Notes under the pieces: generated by a model
The model's input: only the letters and a program-made list of their open reading frames with translations
Told to the model about the DNA's origin: nothing
The model's database searches: none
Source of the DNA: an uncultured Psychromonas sp.
Lineage (GTDB): Bacteria > Pseudomonadota > Gammaproteobacteria > Enterobacterales > Psychromonadaceae
DNA: 64,000 nucleotides
Assembly: GCF_947489755.1 (NCBI RefSeq)
Contig: NZ_CANLFB010000002.1
Location: 1-64,000 of the forward strand
Direction: 5' to 3'
Made by a program: the position numbers and the translations under genes
Part shown: positions 9,091 through 18,283 of the stretch, one piece after another
Layout: each line of letters begins with the position of its first letter
Numbering within the stretch: position 1 is the first letter of the stretch

Positions 9091-10320
9091 TTACACTGCT
9101 AGTTTTCTGATCATGTCAGTTAAACATTCCAAAGCAACGGCAACGTCAGACTCAATTACTTGTTCTCTTGGATTATGGCTGATGCCTTTTTCACAGCGTA
9201 CAAATAACATGCCGATATCGGTAATGTTGGTCATCACCATCGCATCATGTCCTGCACCACTAGAGAGAAAGCAAGGTGTTTTTTGCGTATGTTGCTCAAC
9301 GACTTCACCCCATTTCTGTTGTAAATCATCACTACATAAAACCGCTTCTGCTTGATACAACTTTTCATGTTGCAAGGTTAGTTGACGCGCTTCAGCGATA
9401 TCAGTTAATTGCTGTAACAGTAGTGTGCAGCAGTTTTCTAATGTTGATTGAGATTGACTGCGAATATCTACTGTGAAATGCACTTCACCTGCGATCACAT
9501 TCACTGCACCAGGGAAAACATCACAACGGCCGACGGTTGCAACAATTTGATGTTCAAAGGCAAATTGTTCGATAGCACTGATCATTTGTGCTGCACCAGA
9601 CATCGCATCTCTTCGTAAAGCTAAAGGCACTGTACCAGCATGACCAGCCATTCCTTTAAGCTTAAATTGATAGCGTTTTGCGCCAGCAATACCGGTGACG
9701 ACACCGACTGCTAAGTCGAGATCTTCTAACACAGGGCCTTGTTCGATATGCACTTCTAAATAGGCGAGCGTGTCTTCTTTGGTTTTTTGATCTTGACCTG
9801 CTAACGCGGGATCCAAACCAAAGTCACGCATCGCTTCTGCCATGCTAATGCCTTGGCTATCTTGTATCGCTAACCAGTCTTGCTGGAAGCAACCCGCAAC
9901 CGCACTCGAGCCAATTAAGGTGGTGTTAAAGCGAGTCCCTTCTTCATCGGCAAACGCAACAATATCCACATGGAAGGGCAGCTCTTCTCCGACTAATTGA
10001 AACATGGCTTCAATAGCCAGTAATACACCTAGATTACCGTCATACTTACCTGCATTCGCGACGGTATCGCTGTGAGAGCCGATTAATAGCGTCGGTAATG
10101 TTGGGTTTGATGATACTTTTCGTCCCCATTGGTTACCTACACTGTCTTCCCATGTTTGTAGTTCAGCTTGTTGCATCCACTTTTCAATTTGTTGATGCGC
10201 CAATTTATGCTCAGGTGTTAAATAAGCGCGAAGTAGACCGCCTTCCATTGCCGTGAAAGTAGCGAGGTGATCTGCCCACTGCATAATTTTAGTGGCCGCT
10301 TCATTACTATTTTGTGGCAT
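9091..10320 (-). CDS. Allantoate amidohydrolase-type M20 hydrolase
   Basis: A 409-residue Zn-dependent amidohydrolase of the hydantoinase/carbamoylase branch of M20. Metal-binding motifs are visible: GSHSDTVANAGKYDGNLGV (His and bridging Asp), FADEEGTRF (Glu pair) and YLEVHIEQGPVLE. A late GAGHDAM provides another His. In this operon the fitting reaction is allantoate to ureidoglycine plus CO2 and ammonia (AllC/HpxK). The start has AAGGAG a few bases upstream and lies 11 bp after the aminotransferase stop. N-carbamoyl-amino-acid hydrolase is the alternative within the family, but the neighbours favour allantoate. Confidence 0.87.
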   Translation of the reverse strand: MPQNSNEAATKIMQWADHLATFTAMEGGLLRAYLTPEHKLAHQQIEKWMQQAELQTWEDSVGNQWGRKVSSNPTLPTLLIGSHSDTVANAGKYDGNLGVLLAIEAMFQLVGEELPFHVDIVAFADEEGTRFNTTLIGSSAVAGCFQQDWLAIQDSQGISMAEAMRDFGLDPALAGQDQKTKEDTLAYLEVHIEQGPVLEDLDLAVGVVTGIAGAKRYQFKLKGMAGHAGTVPLALRRDAMSGAAQMISAIEQFAFEHQIVATVGRCDVFPGAVNVIAGEVHFTVDIRSQSQSTLENCCTLLLQQLTDIAEARQLTLQHEKLYQAEAVLCSDDLQQKWGEVVEQHTQKTPCFLSSGAGHDAMVMTNITDIGMLFVRCEKGISHNPREQVIESDVAVALECLTDMIRKLAV

Positions 10321-10331
10321 GAATTCTCCTT

Positions 10332-11564
10332 TTAAACAGTGTAATACTGCATTGCAGTTGTGACTGCTTGACCTGGTTGAATATGCGCTTTGTATTTTAA
10401 TAGAACAGATTCAAGTGCCGCTAAAGTGGTTAATACGCATTCTTGACGTGCATTAAAGCCCATTGTACCGATACGCCAAATTTTGCCGTGTAGCGGACCG
10501 AACGAAGTACCAATTTCAATACCAAAACAAAGCAATAACTCTTCACGTACTTTATCGCCATCGACTTCATCTGGTATATACACGCCAACCACGTTATTCA
10601 TTTTGTATTGTTGGTTACCAAACAGTGTTAAGCCCATTGCTTTTAAGCCCATCGCCATTGCATCACCCGCTTGTTTATGACGAGCAATCACGTTTTCACT
10701 GCCTTCTTCAAGATAAATACGTGCACATTCACGCGCTGCGTATAACATGCTAGTGGCTTCAGTGTGGTGGTTTAAACGCTCAGGTCCCCAGTAATCCATG
10801 ACCATCGCTAAATCAAAATAGTTAGATTGGATTCTAATATCTGAACCTGCAGTATGGTGGTCTGCTTTAATGCCTGCTTCAACGTGTTTACGACGGTTAA
10901 TCACTTCTGCACATCGGTCGCTTAAGCTGATTGGCGCACTGCCTGATGGGCCGCCTAAACATTTTTGTAGGCCAACAGAAACTGCATCTAAATGCCATTC
11001 GTCCATTTTTAATTCGTTGCCAGCAATTGAAGCGGTTGCATCACAGTAGAATAAAACGCCGTGACGTTGACAAATTTCGCCGATTTCAGCCAGCGGTTGG
11101 TTCATGGTGGTTGAAGTATCACCTTGTACCGTTGCTAATAATTTTGGTTGGAACTCTTTAATTGCTTGCTCTACTAATTCTGGTGGGCAAACTTCACCCC
11201 ATTCAATATCAATAGTTTTAACCACAGCACCAACACGTTGTGCAATTTCACACAATAAGTGACCAAAGCGTCCAATTACTGGGATTAACACTTTATCGCC
11301 CGGTTGGAGAATTGACACTAATACCGCTTCGATGCCTGCACGTGCAGTACCATCAACCAACATAGTTTGTTTATTATTTGTTTCAAGCACACCACGATAA
11401 AGTGATTGCACTTGATTCATGTAACCTGTCATTACGGGATCGTATTGACCGATTAAGGCAGATGAAATCGCTTGATGCACACGAGGATATGCATTGATTG
11501 GGCCTGGTCCCATTAATAGACGAACAGGTGGATTAAGCGTTTCAAATAAAGTATTAGTTGTCAT
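10332..11564 (-). CDS. Class V aminotransferase, ureidoglycine-glyoxylate type
   Basis: A PLP enzyme of about 410 residues related to serine/alanine-glyoxylate aminotransferases and to PucG/HpxJ. It begins PPVRLLMGPGPINAYP; the PLP site is around DATASIAG and the Schiff-base lysine lies in VGLQKCLGGPSG. I chose ATG 11564 (MTTNTLFE) because GGAG lies 7 nt upstream; the upstream in-frame extension lies inside the preceding gene. It overlaps hpxW-like by 11 bp. Expected role: transamination of ureidoglycine with glyoxylate or another 2-oxo acid, giving oxalurate and an amino acid. This rests on family and context; alanine-glyoxylate aminotransferase activity is possible. Confidence 0.85.
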   Translation of the reverse strand: MTTNTLFETLNPPVRLLMGPGPINAYPRVHQAISSALIGQYDPVMTGYMNQVQSLYRGVLETNNKQTMLVDGTARAGIEAVLVSILQPGDKVLIPVIGRFGHLLCEIAQRVGAVVKTIDIEWGEVCPPELVEQAIKEFQPKLLATVQGDTSTTMNQPLAEIGEICQRHGVLFYCDATASIAGNELKMDEWHLDAVSVGLQKCLGGPSGSAPISLSDRCAEVINRRKHVEAGIKADHHTAGSDIRIQSNYFDLAMVMDYWGPERLNHHTEATSMLYAARECARIYLEEGSENVIARHKQAGDAMAMGLKAMGLTLFGNQQYKMNNVVGVYIPDEVDGDKVREELLLCFGIEIGTSFGPLHGKIWRIGTMGFNARQECVLTTLAALESVLLKYKAHIQPGQAVTTAMQYYTV

Positions 11565-13131
11565 TTTTTTCTCCGAGTAGACTTTGTCCATCACTACGAG
11601 GGTCGCTAGTTGCAACTACTTTCCCGTCTTGACCGAGCATAATGGCACCAGCGTGCCCCATTAATTCATTGTTATCTGCGACTGTTGTTATGTCGTGACC
11701 GAGTGCTTGAAGTGTTGCACCATGTTGTTGATAAAGTGTATTTTCTAAACGTAAGTTATTGGTACTGTCGCCCCATGTTCGGCCTAATAGCCAACGAGGG
11801 GAAGCCACTGCATCTGATAAATTCATATCTTGATAGATATAACGACTGAACAAGCAGGCTTGGGTTTGTGGTTGACCTTCGCCGCCCATTGAACCGTAAA
11901 CCATGCGGCGACCATCATTAAACTCAGCATAAGCAGGGTTTAAGGTATGAAATGGTTTTTTACCAGCGGCAAGCACATTGTGGTGATTGGCATCTAACGT
12001 GAAGCTTTTACCGCGAATATTCCAAGTAATGCCACTCGTCGGTAGCACAACACCTGAACCAAACTCCCAATAAATACTTTGTATGAAACTGACCATGGTG
12101 CCGTATTGATCCGTTGCGCCCATCCAAACCGTGTCACCGGGTTTGGCTAAATGTGGCCAAGGTAAGGCTTTTTTAAAAGAGATGTTGGCCGCACATTGTG
12201 CAATAACATCTTCACTTAACCAGTCTTGCAAAGGTTTTTGTAAACAAGCGGGATCTGTAATTTGTTGGTCACGAATAATAAAAGCTTGTTTACTGGCTTC
12301 TACGAGTAAGTGAATATGTTCAACCTCAGAAGTGACTTGATCAACGAGACGATCGTAAATCGCTAAGATTAATAACGAAGCTAAACCTTGAGTAGGAGCG
12401 TCTAGGTTATACAAGCTGCCTTTTGAAATATCTACCGTCAGCGGCGTTGATACTGTTGCTTGGTATTGATGAAAATCGTCTAGGGTTAAGGGGCTACCAG
12501 CTTCGATCAATTCATCGGCCATTTGTTGCGCCAGTTCACCACGATAGAAATCATCTAAACCTACTTTTGCTAAGTGTTTAAAAGTATCTGCTAACGGTTG
12601 ATTAGTGAGTTTTTCACCTACTTTTAATACTTCACCTTGATTTAAAAATCGTTCTGCAAAGGCACTTAAATGACTTAAACGAGAAAAGGTTTTTTCACTG
12701 GCATCGACTAAACTTTGCGTGATGTCGATACCTTGTTCAGCGGCATCAATAGCGGGTTTAAGTAGTGCGTTTAGTGTGTGGTTACCTGCATTTAACGTTA
12801 ACGCTTGTTGCCAACCCGCAATCGTGCCTGCCATCGTTAACGCAGCATTACCGCCACCTTCTGGTAGTTCATCCGCTTGTTGGCGATAGCTTTCAATATC
12901 TATATTCAGTGCTGCTGCACCGCAAGCATCAATCGCGACTGGTTTTTCTCCTGCTTTACAAATTAGCCAGAATCCATCACCACCAATACTGTTCATGTGT
13001 GGATATTGTACGCTTACCATCGCTGCTGCAGCTACCATTGCTTCACTAGCGGTTCCGCCTGCGTCTAATATCGCTTGTCCTGCTTGAGCAGCTTTATAAT
13101 GAGGGGCGGTGAATGAAGTTTGAAATGCCAT
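11554..13131 (-). CDS. hpxW: Gamma-glutamyltranspeptidase-family oxamate amidohydrolase, HpxW-like
   Basis: 525 residues of the Ntn-hydrolase GGT family. The probable autoprocessing nucleophile is Thr334 in PGDTVWMG, followed by a typical small-subunit start with SFIQSIYWEFGSGV. There is no signal peptide, unlike periplasmic GGT, so the enzyme should be cytoplasmic. In Klebsiella the family member HpxW hydrolyses oxamate to oxalate and ammonia. The ATG at 13131 overlaps the amidase stop (TAATG) and is preferred over an upstream in-frame ATG that would lie within the amidase gene. Gene overlaps on both sides show tight operon coupling. Confidence 0.85.
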   Translation of the reverse strand: MAFQTSFTAPHYKAAQAGQAILDAGGTASEAMVAAAAMVSVQYPHMNSIGGDGFWLICKAGEKPVAIDACGAAALNIDIESYRQQADELPEGGGNAALTMAGTIAGWQQALTLNAGNHTLNALLKPAIDAAEQGIDITQSLVDASEKTFSRLSHLSAFAERFLNQGEVLKVGEKLTNQPLADTFKHLAKVGLDDFYRGELAQQMADELIEAGSPLTLDDFHQYQATVSTPLTVDISKGSLYNLDAPTQGLASLLILAIYDRLVDQVTSEVEHIHLLVEASKQAFIIRDQQITDPACLQKPLQDWLSEDVIAQCAANISFKKALPWPHLAKPGDTVWMGATDQYGTMVSFIQSIYWEFGSGVVLPTSGITWNIRGKSFTLDANHHNVLAAGKKPFHTLNPAYAEFNDGRRMVYGSMGGEGQPQTQACLFSRYIYQDMNLSDAVASPRWLLGRTWGDSTNNLRLENTLYQQHGATLQALGHDITTVADNNELMGHAGAIMLGQDGKVVATSDPRSDGQSLLGEKNDN

Positions 13132-14327
13132 TATTGTTGCTCTCCTTGCCATAAACTAAGACCCGTTTCGATCAAGTCTGCTTCTTTATCTGCAATACTC
13201 ATTAACGAGAAACCACAAGGACCTTCCGTTAAACCTTGCATCGGTAGATGTAATTGCGGGAAACCGGCTAAACCAGCAATACTGGTTAATCCCATTAATT
13301 GTGAACGATATTCTGCTAATTCATCGCCTTCCATGGTCAGAGCTGGTGGGCCTGAAGGTGTGGTAGGTAGTATCCATAACCCGTGCATTTCATTAAATAG
13401 AGAAATGAGTTTTTGTTGGAATAGATGTTGTTGTGCTTTTGCTTCAACATACTGTTGCTGAGTGATACTGCGAGCCCACATGACACGTTGCATAATCGAT
13501 GGATCTAATGAATCTCCATGCTCTTTTAGCCAAGCATCATGTCCTTCAATAATTTCAAAGCCTTGAATAGTGCGGAATAATAAACTTAAGCCATCCAGAG
13601 TCTGTTCTGTGTCGGCTAATAGGTTACAACTTAATAATTCGATATTCGCTTCTTCACACCAATGCTTGAGTCCACTTAATCTTTGTTGGCTAAGTTGGTT
13701 TGCTAAGGTGTTATCGAGGTAAAGTGTTGTCGCTTTTTGTCCTTGCTGTTTTTGTTCTGCTAGCACGTTAAAAACATTGGATAACATGGTTAAGTCTTTA
13801 CTAAAAACACCTGCGGTATCAAAGCTTTTTGCAAGCTCAAAAGTATTGTCTAACGCTAATTTCCCCAGTGTCGGGCGCAAGCCAAATAAGCCACAATAAC
13901 TAGCTGGAACCCGTACCGAACCACCGGTATCAGTACCGATTGAGAAGTCAGCTTCACCGTTAGCAACTACAACTGCGCTACCACTTGACGAACCGCCTGG
14001 TAAACAACCTGGCGCAAGAGGGTTAACTGGCGTACCGTAATGAATATTTTGACCATTTAAGCTGTAGGCTAATTCATCGGTTTGTACTCGCCCTACACAA
14101 TTCGCACCTTGCGCTAATAGTTTTTTAATTACACTCGCTGTTTGTTGTGCTGGTTGATGGCTTATTAACCAAGCTGGGTTACCTGCTCCTGTGGCATAAC
14201 TTTTCACATCAAATAGGTCTTTAAATACAAATGTTAATTTACTAAGCACACCTTCTGCCGTTGCAGCTAAGTTGCTTGGGCCCTGTATGCAATAAACACG
14301 AGTGTCTTTAGCTGTTGTTTCATTCAT
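13131..14327 (-). CDS. Amidase signature family hydrolase
   Basis: A 398-residue amidase-signature enzyme. It has the catalytic Lys in FVFKDLFDVK (near residue 36) and the glycine/serine-rich GGSSSGSAVVV with the Ser-cisSer-Lys arrangement, followed by SIGTDTGGSVRVPASYCGLFGLRPT. It is cytoplasmic and lies between the BASS transporter and hpxW-like genes. Klebsiella hpx clusters also carry an amidase (HpxY) next to HpxW, so it probably acts on an amide intermediate of the ureide pathway such as oxalurate or oxamate, but the substrate is not readable from sequence. It resembles short indoleacetamide-hydrolase-type amidases in length. Confidence 0.85.
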   Translation of the reverse strand: MNETTAKDTRVYCIQGPSNLAATAEGVLSKLTFVFKDLFDVKSYATGAGNPAWLISHQPAQQTASVIKKLLAQGANCVGRVQTDELAYSLNGQNIHYGTPVNPLAPGCLPGGSSSGSAVVVANGEADFSIGTDTGGSVRVPASYCGLFGLRPTLGKLALDNTFELAKSFDTAGVFSKDLTMLSNVFNVLAEQKQQGQKATTLYLDNTLANQLSQQRLSGLKHWCEEANIELLSCNLLADTEQTLDGLSLLFRTIQGFEIIEGHDAWLKEHGDSLDPSIMQRVMWARSITQQQYVEAKAQQHLFQQKLISLFNEMHGLWILPTTPSGPPALTMEGDELAEYRSQLMGLTSIAGLAGFPQLHLPMQGLTEGPCGFSLMSIADKEADLIETGLSLWQGEQQ

Positions 14328-14378
14328 ATTTAAAGTTCCTTTTATATAATGTTGTTAATATTTCGCGTGTCTAAATGA

Positions 14379-15383
14379 CTAGTTACTTGAAGCTGGTTTC
14401 GCTTGTTCACTTTGTGCTGCATAGCGGCTAGCTAATATTGCACAATAGAAGATCTGAATTGGGTGATATAACATGATAGGTAACAAGATCATCCCAAGGT
14501 CTGGGTTACTGCCAAAAATAACTGTGGCCATCGGAATACCAGCAGCAAGCGTCTTTTTAGTCGCGCAGAAAACAACTGCAACTTCATCTGCTCGTTCGAA
14601 TTTACTGCGGCGTGCTCCCCATTGAATAAGGTGCACCATACATAACAGCACTACGATACAAATAACGATTGAGGTAATCAGCATTTCTATGGTGAATGTG
14701 CTCCATATACCGTTTGCTACTGAGTCACAAAAAGCGTTATAAACAATTAATAAGATGACGTATTTATCAACTTTACTGACGACAGATTTATGTTTTTGGG
14801 CGAACTTCAATAATAACGGACGCGCTAATTGGCCAACAATCATTGGTAATAATAATAATTTTGAAATAGAAATAATCGACGCCATTAAGTCTAGTTCTAC
14901 GCCTTCAAATCCCATAAAGGCTTGAATTAACAATGGTGTAATAAAGATCCCTAAAATACTTGAAAGTGATGCATTAAAGATGGCGCCCGGTACATTACCT
15001 TTACCAACACTGGTCATTGCGACTGAAGAGGAGATCGTACTTGGTAAAACAAATAGGTAACAAAATCCAAACGCTAATGCAGCAGGCATATAAGCTAAGA
15101 AAACATCACCAAAAATAACCCAAAGTAACGGGTAAGCAACAAAGGTCGCCATCTGAATATAAATATGCATGCGCCAGTTGCTGATGCCTGCTTTAATAGC
15201 TGAGGGTGATAGCCCTAAACCATGTAGAAAAAATACAATCGCGACACCAATACCTGTGATTTTATCGAGATGAATTAAACCACCACTTTTTCCAACGTCT
15301 GCGCTAATAGCCGCTAGTGCAATCGCCACTACCATGCCCACTAAAAACCATTCTTTTTTAAGTTTACTTATAATATTTATCAT
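14379..15383 (-). CDS. BASS (bile acid:sodium symporter) family transporter, YfeH-like
   Basis: A 334-residue inner-membrane protein with about ten hydrophobic helices. Matching segments of the SBF-like YfeH branch are IVFFLHGLGLSPSAIKAGISNWRMH near residue 50, YLFVLPSTISSSVAMTS near 110, and VVFCATKKTLAAGIPMA near 270. This branch moves organic anions with sodium. Being second in the ureide operon, 51 bp upstream of the amidase, it probably imports or exports a pathway compound such as allantoate, oxalurate or oxalate; that is inference from position only. Confidence 0.87.
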   Translation of the reverse strand: MINIISKLKKEWFLVGMVVAIALAAISADVGKSGGLIHLDKITGIGVAIVFFLHGLGLSPSAIKAGISNWRMHIYIQMATFVAYPLLWVIFGDVFLAYMPAALAFGFCYLFVLPSTISSSVAMTSVGKGNVPGAIFNASLSSILGIFITPLLIQAFMGFEGVELDLMASIISISKLLLLPMIVGQLARPLLLKFAQKHKSVVSKVDKYVILLIVYNAFCDSVANGIWSTFTIEMLITSIVICIVVLLCMVHLIQWGARRSKFERADEVAVVFCATKKTLAAGIPMATVIFGSNPDLGMILLPIMLYHPIQIFYCAILASRYAAQSEQAKPASSN

Positions 15384-15424
15384 CTATTTATTTACTCTTT
15401 CGATCCGTTTTATAATTTAATTAA

Positions 15425-16243
15425 CTACTCTAGCTCATTGAGTTTTGAGTAATTGACACTTATTTTGCTACTAACTTTAGTGGCGTTTCCTTTTAACACT
15501 TGATAAGTATTATTAACCAAGTGAGAAATTAAACTCATTGGCACTGAATAACTATCTAATGGTGTTTCATTATTCATATGGCATATCAATAGATGACTTG
15601 CACTCGATGCATATTTTTGTCCTGATTGATCAGTGATCAATAATATTTTATTACCTTGTAACTGTTCAATTATTTTAGAAAAATGACTGACTCGTCGACG
15701 GATGCCTATCACAATCACAAAATCAGTTTCTTCAATGGCGGCTAAATCCTCCCCGATGGTTTGGCCGGGTAAAGGCAGTAGTTCTACGTTGCCACGACAT
15801 TGCATTAGTTGTTGTCTAAAATGCATTGCTAGTGGATAACTGTTGCGATAACCAATAATTTTAATGCGTGGAGCATTAGCTAGATTATCAATAAGTGGAG
15901 CAAGATCTGTGCTATTAATTTGCTCTCGTAGAAGTTCTAACGCTTGAATCTCTTGGTGAAAATCACAGTTTTCCAATGATTTTGTTAATACCGGTTCGCC
16001 GCTTTCTCGTACTTGTAAGAGTTCACTACGTAATGACTGATGATCTGCATAACCTAAACGGCGAATAAAACGACTCACGCTGGTTTTAGAGACAGAGCAA
16101 ACTTCAGCAATTTCATTGGTGGACATAATCAGTATTTTTTCTGGGTTAAGTAGTAAATAATCAGCTAATCGACGGCTATTCGCTGTTAATTCCGAATAAT
16201 GATGATTAATACGATCGATTAATGAATGGCTATTGTGTGTCAT
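15425..16243 (-). CDS. MurR/RpiR-family transcriptional regulator of the ureide operon
   Basis: 272 residues. The N-terminal HTH contains MSTNEIAEVCSVSKTSVSRFIRRLGY (residues about 40-65). A C-terminal SIS domain (about 120-245) starts near APRIKIIGYRNSYPLAMHF and contains the usual sugar-phosphate-type pocket framework, although here the ligand is probably a ureide intermediate. It is first in the minus-strand operon and is 41 bp upstream of the BASS gene, so it likely autoregulates. A related RpiR protein is named HpxU in Klebsiella-type clusters. Candidate operators are the two duplicated blocks at 7702-7872 and 16438-16604. Confidence 0.9.
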   Translation of the reverse strand: MTHNSHSLIDRINHHYSELTANSRRLADYLLLNPEKILIMSTNEIAEVCSVSKTSVSRFIRRLGYADHQSLRSELLQVRESGEPVLTKSLENCDFHQEIQALELLREQINSTDLAPLIDNLANAPRIKIIGYRNSYPLAMHFRQQLMQCRGNVELLPLPGQTIGEDLAAIEETDFVIVIGIRRRVSHFSKIIEQLQGNKILLITDQSGQKYASSASHLLICHMNNETPLDSYSVPMSLISHLVNNTYQVLKGNATKVSSKISVNYSKLNELE

Positions 16244-16437
16244 TTCTCATTCCTTTTCCTTTCACTCTAGGTCCTTTTGTTTTTATATTACTTCAAAGAA
16301 GTCAGAACATTTACTGTGCTTCTGTTTCAGAGATAATGCTTTATGTCTTAGCCTATTTTTGATAAGTGATTTAGGTCGATATTTATTGCTCAAAGGCTGA
16401 CTTGCGTTTGAGATTATATCGTTATAGTAAGTTAAAG

Positions 16438-16604
16438 TGAAACGATCGAAACTTTATTTGTTATTTTTGCAACGAACGTGCCATATTTTGAATTAGATAA
16501 ATTTTCATATAAAACAATAGGTTATTTTTTTTCTTGAAGTATGAGATAAGTTTTTAACGTTATTTTTTCTTTCTTAGTGCAAAACATGCACTGTAAAAGA
16601 GCAA
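16438..16604. promoter_or_regulatory. Divergent control region, copy B of a duplicated regulatory sequence
   Basis: Aligned to copy A (7702-7872): TGAAACGA at 16438, the 23-bp block at 16462-16484 (with CGAACGT where A has CGATCGT), CATATAAAACA at 16506, and the 38-bp block 16567-16604. The dyad here is stronger, GTGCA-AAACA-TGCAC. Most differences in the last block fall in the dyad spacer, as expected for a selected protein-binding site. It separates the RpiR regulator operon (minus) from the GNAT-nitrilase gene (plus). The remainder of the 519-bp gap (16244-16762) is AT-rich with nothing else recognised. Confidence 0.7.
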
Positions 16605-16762
16605 CATATTAACGTTTTATCGTGAAGCATCATGGTTTGTAGAGAGCTTATGTTTGGTCGTATATGGATAAGGTTGTTCTTATTTTTTATATTCTTATTC
16701 CCTGTAAACAAATGAAAAACTAAAATATACTCAGACCTTTATAGTCACTGTAGGTTTTTTTA

Positions 16763-18283
16763 ATGCAAAACATAGAGAATGTAGAATTATCATTGTTAAG
16801 TCTTGATGACTATCAAGAACTTAAGCAAATTATGATCGAAGCTTATACGAATTTAGAAGACCCATATCGAGAAGAGCACCAAATTAAATTTTTGATCAGT
16901 AATTTTCCTGAAGGGCAAGTAGTTATTAAGGTAAATGATCAGATTGCAGGGTGTGCACTGTCTATTAAAGTTGATTATGCCGCATTTGATGATACTCATA
17001 CTTACAATGAAATCACAGGTAACGATACATTCAATACCCATAGAAGTTATGGTGACACGCTTTATGGAATTGATGTTTTTATTAAGCCTGACTTTAGAGG
17101 ATTAAGACTCGGTAGACGTTTATATGACTACCGTAAAGAGCTTTGTGAAAGAGCAAATCTTAAAGGAATAACCTTTGGTGGCCGAATACCGCACTATCAT
17201 AAATTCGCAGATGAACTGTCGCCAAAAGAATATATTGAGAAAGTAAAACGTAAAGAAATACACGACCCAGTGTTGAATTTTCAAATATCTAATGACTTTT
17301 ATCCAGCAAGGATTATTAAAGGGTATTTGGAAGGGGATACAGGCTCTAATGATTATGCGGTATTGTTGAAATGGAGCAATATTTATTATGAAAAGCCCAA
17401 TAAACAAACAATTCCTACTAAAAAATTGGTTCGTCTTGGATTAATACAATGGCAAATGCGTCCCTATAAAAACTTTGATGAATTAATTGAACAAGTTGAA
17501 TATTTTGTTGATGCAGTGGCTAGTTATCATGCTGATTTCGCACTTTTCCCTGAGTTTTTTAATGCGCCGTTAATGGCTGAGCACAATCACCTCAGCGAAC
17601 CTCAAGCTATTCGAGAACTCGCTAAATACACTGAAACGATCGTGCAGAAATTTACTGACCTCGCAATCAGTTATAATATTAATATTATTACCGGCAGCAT
17701 GCCTGAAATCGTTGATGATAGACTTTATAATGTCGGTTATTTATGCCGTCGTGATGGGACTAAAGAACGTTTTGAAAAGCTACATGTAACACCCGATGAA
17801 ACCAAAGTGTGGGGAATGGAAGGTGGAACTCAACTTAAAGCCTTTGATACTGACTGTGGAAAAATTGGTGTATTGGTATGTTACGACTCAGAGTTTCCTG
17901 AGTTAAGCCGAATTTTAGCAGATGAAGGCATGGATATTTTATTTGTTCCTTTCTTAACAGATACACAAAATGGTTATTCTCGTGTAAGAGCTTGCTCACA
18001 AGCAAGAGCGATTGAAAATGAATGTTATGTGGCAATTGCAGGTGGGGTAGGTAACTTACCAAAAGTACATAATATGGATATACAATATGCGCAGTCTGCT
18101 GTTTTTACACCTTGTGACTTTGCCTTCCCTTCCAACGGTATTAAAGCTGAAGCAACACCGAATACTGAAATGATATTAATTGCCGATGTGGATCTTTATT
18201 TATTAAAAGAGTTACATCAGTTTGGTAGTGTGAAAAACCTAAAAGATAGACGAACTGATTTATTTGAATTAAGAAAACGTTAA
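16763..18283 (+). CDS. GNAT acetyltransferase-nitrilase fusion (carbon-nitrogen hydrolase)
   Basis: 506 residues. The N-terminal part (about 1-215) is a GNAT fold with the acetyl-CoA loop DFRGLRLGRRLYDYRKEL near residue 112. The C-terminal part (about 222-500) is a nitrilase-superfamily amidase with a complete triad: Glu264 in FPEFFNAP, Lys339 in EKLHVTPDE and Cys373 in VCYDSEFPE. Such fusions are a known family of uncertain substrate. It is transcribed divergently from the ureide operon through copy B of the shared control region, so it probably removes ammonia from, or transfers an acyl group to, a nitrogen compound of the same pathway. That role is inference. Confidence 0.9.
   Translation: MQNIENVELSLLSLDDYQELKQIMIEAYTNLEDPYREEHQIKFLISNFPEGQVVIKVNDQIAGCALSIKVDYAAFDDTHTYNEITGNDTFNTHRSYGDTLYGIDVFIKPDFRGLRLGRRLYDYRKELCERANLKGITFGGRIPHYHKFADELSPKEYIEKVKRKEIHDPVLNFQISNDFYPARIIKGYLEGDTGSNDYAVLLKWSNIYYEKPNKQTIPTKKLVRLGLIQWQMRPYKNFDELIEQVEYFVDAVASYHADFALFPEFFNAPLMAEHNHLSEPQAIRELAKYTETIVQKFTDLAISYNINIITGSMPEIVDDRLYNVGYLCRRDGTKERFEKLHVTPDETKVWGMEGGTQLKAFDTDCGKIGVLVCYDSEFPELSRILADEGMDILFVPFLTDTQNGYSRVRACSQARAIENECYVAIAGGVGNLPKVHNMDIQYAQSAVFTPCDFAFPSNGIKAEATPNTEMILIADVDLYLLKELHQFGSVKNLKDRRTDLFELRKR

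Noticed and set aside
13120-13461. Plus-strand 113-codon frame
   Set aside because: Lies opposite the amidase gene and its junction with the hpxW-like gene; no independent support.
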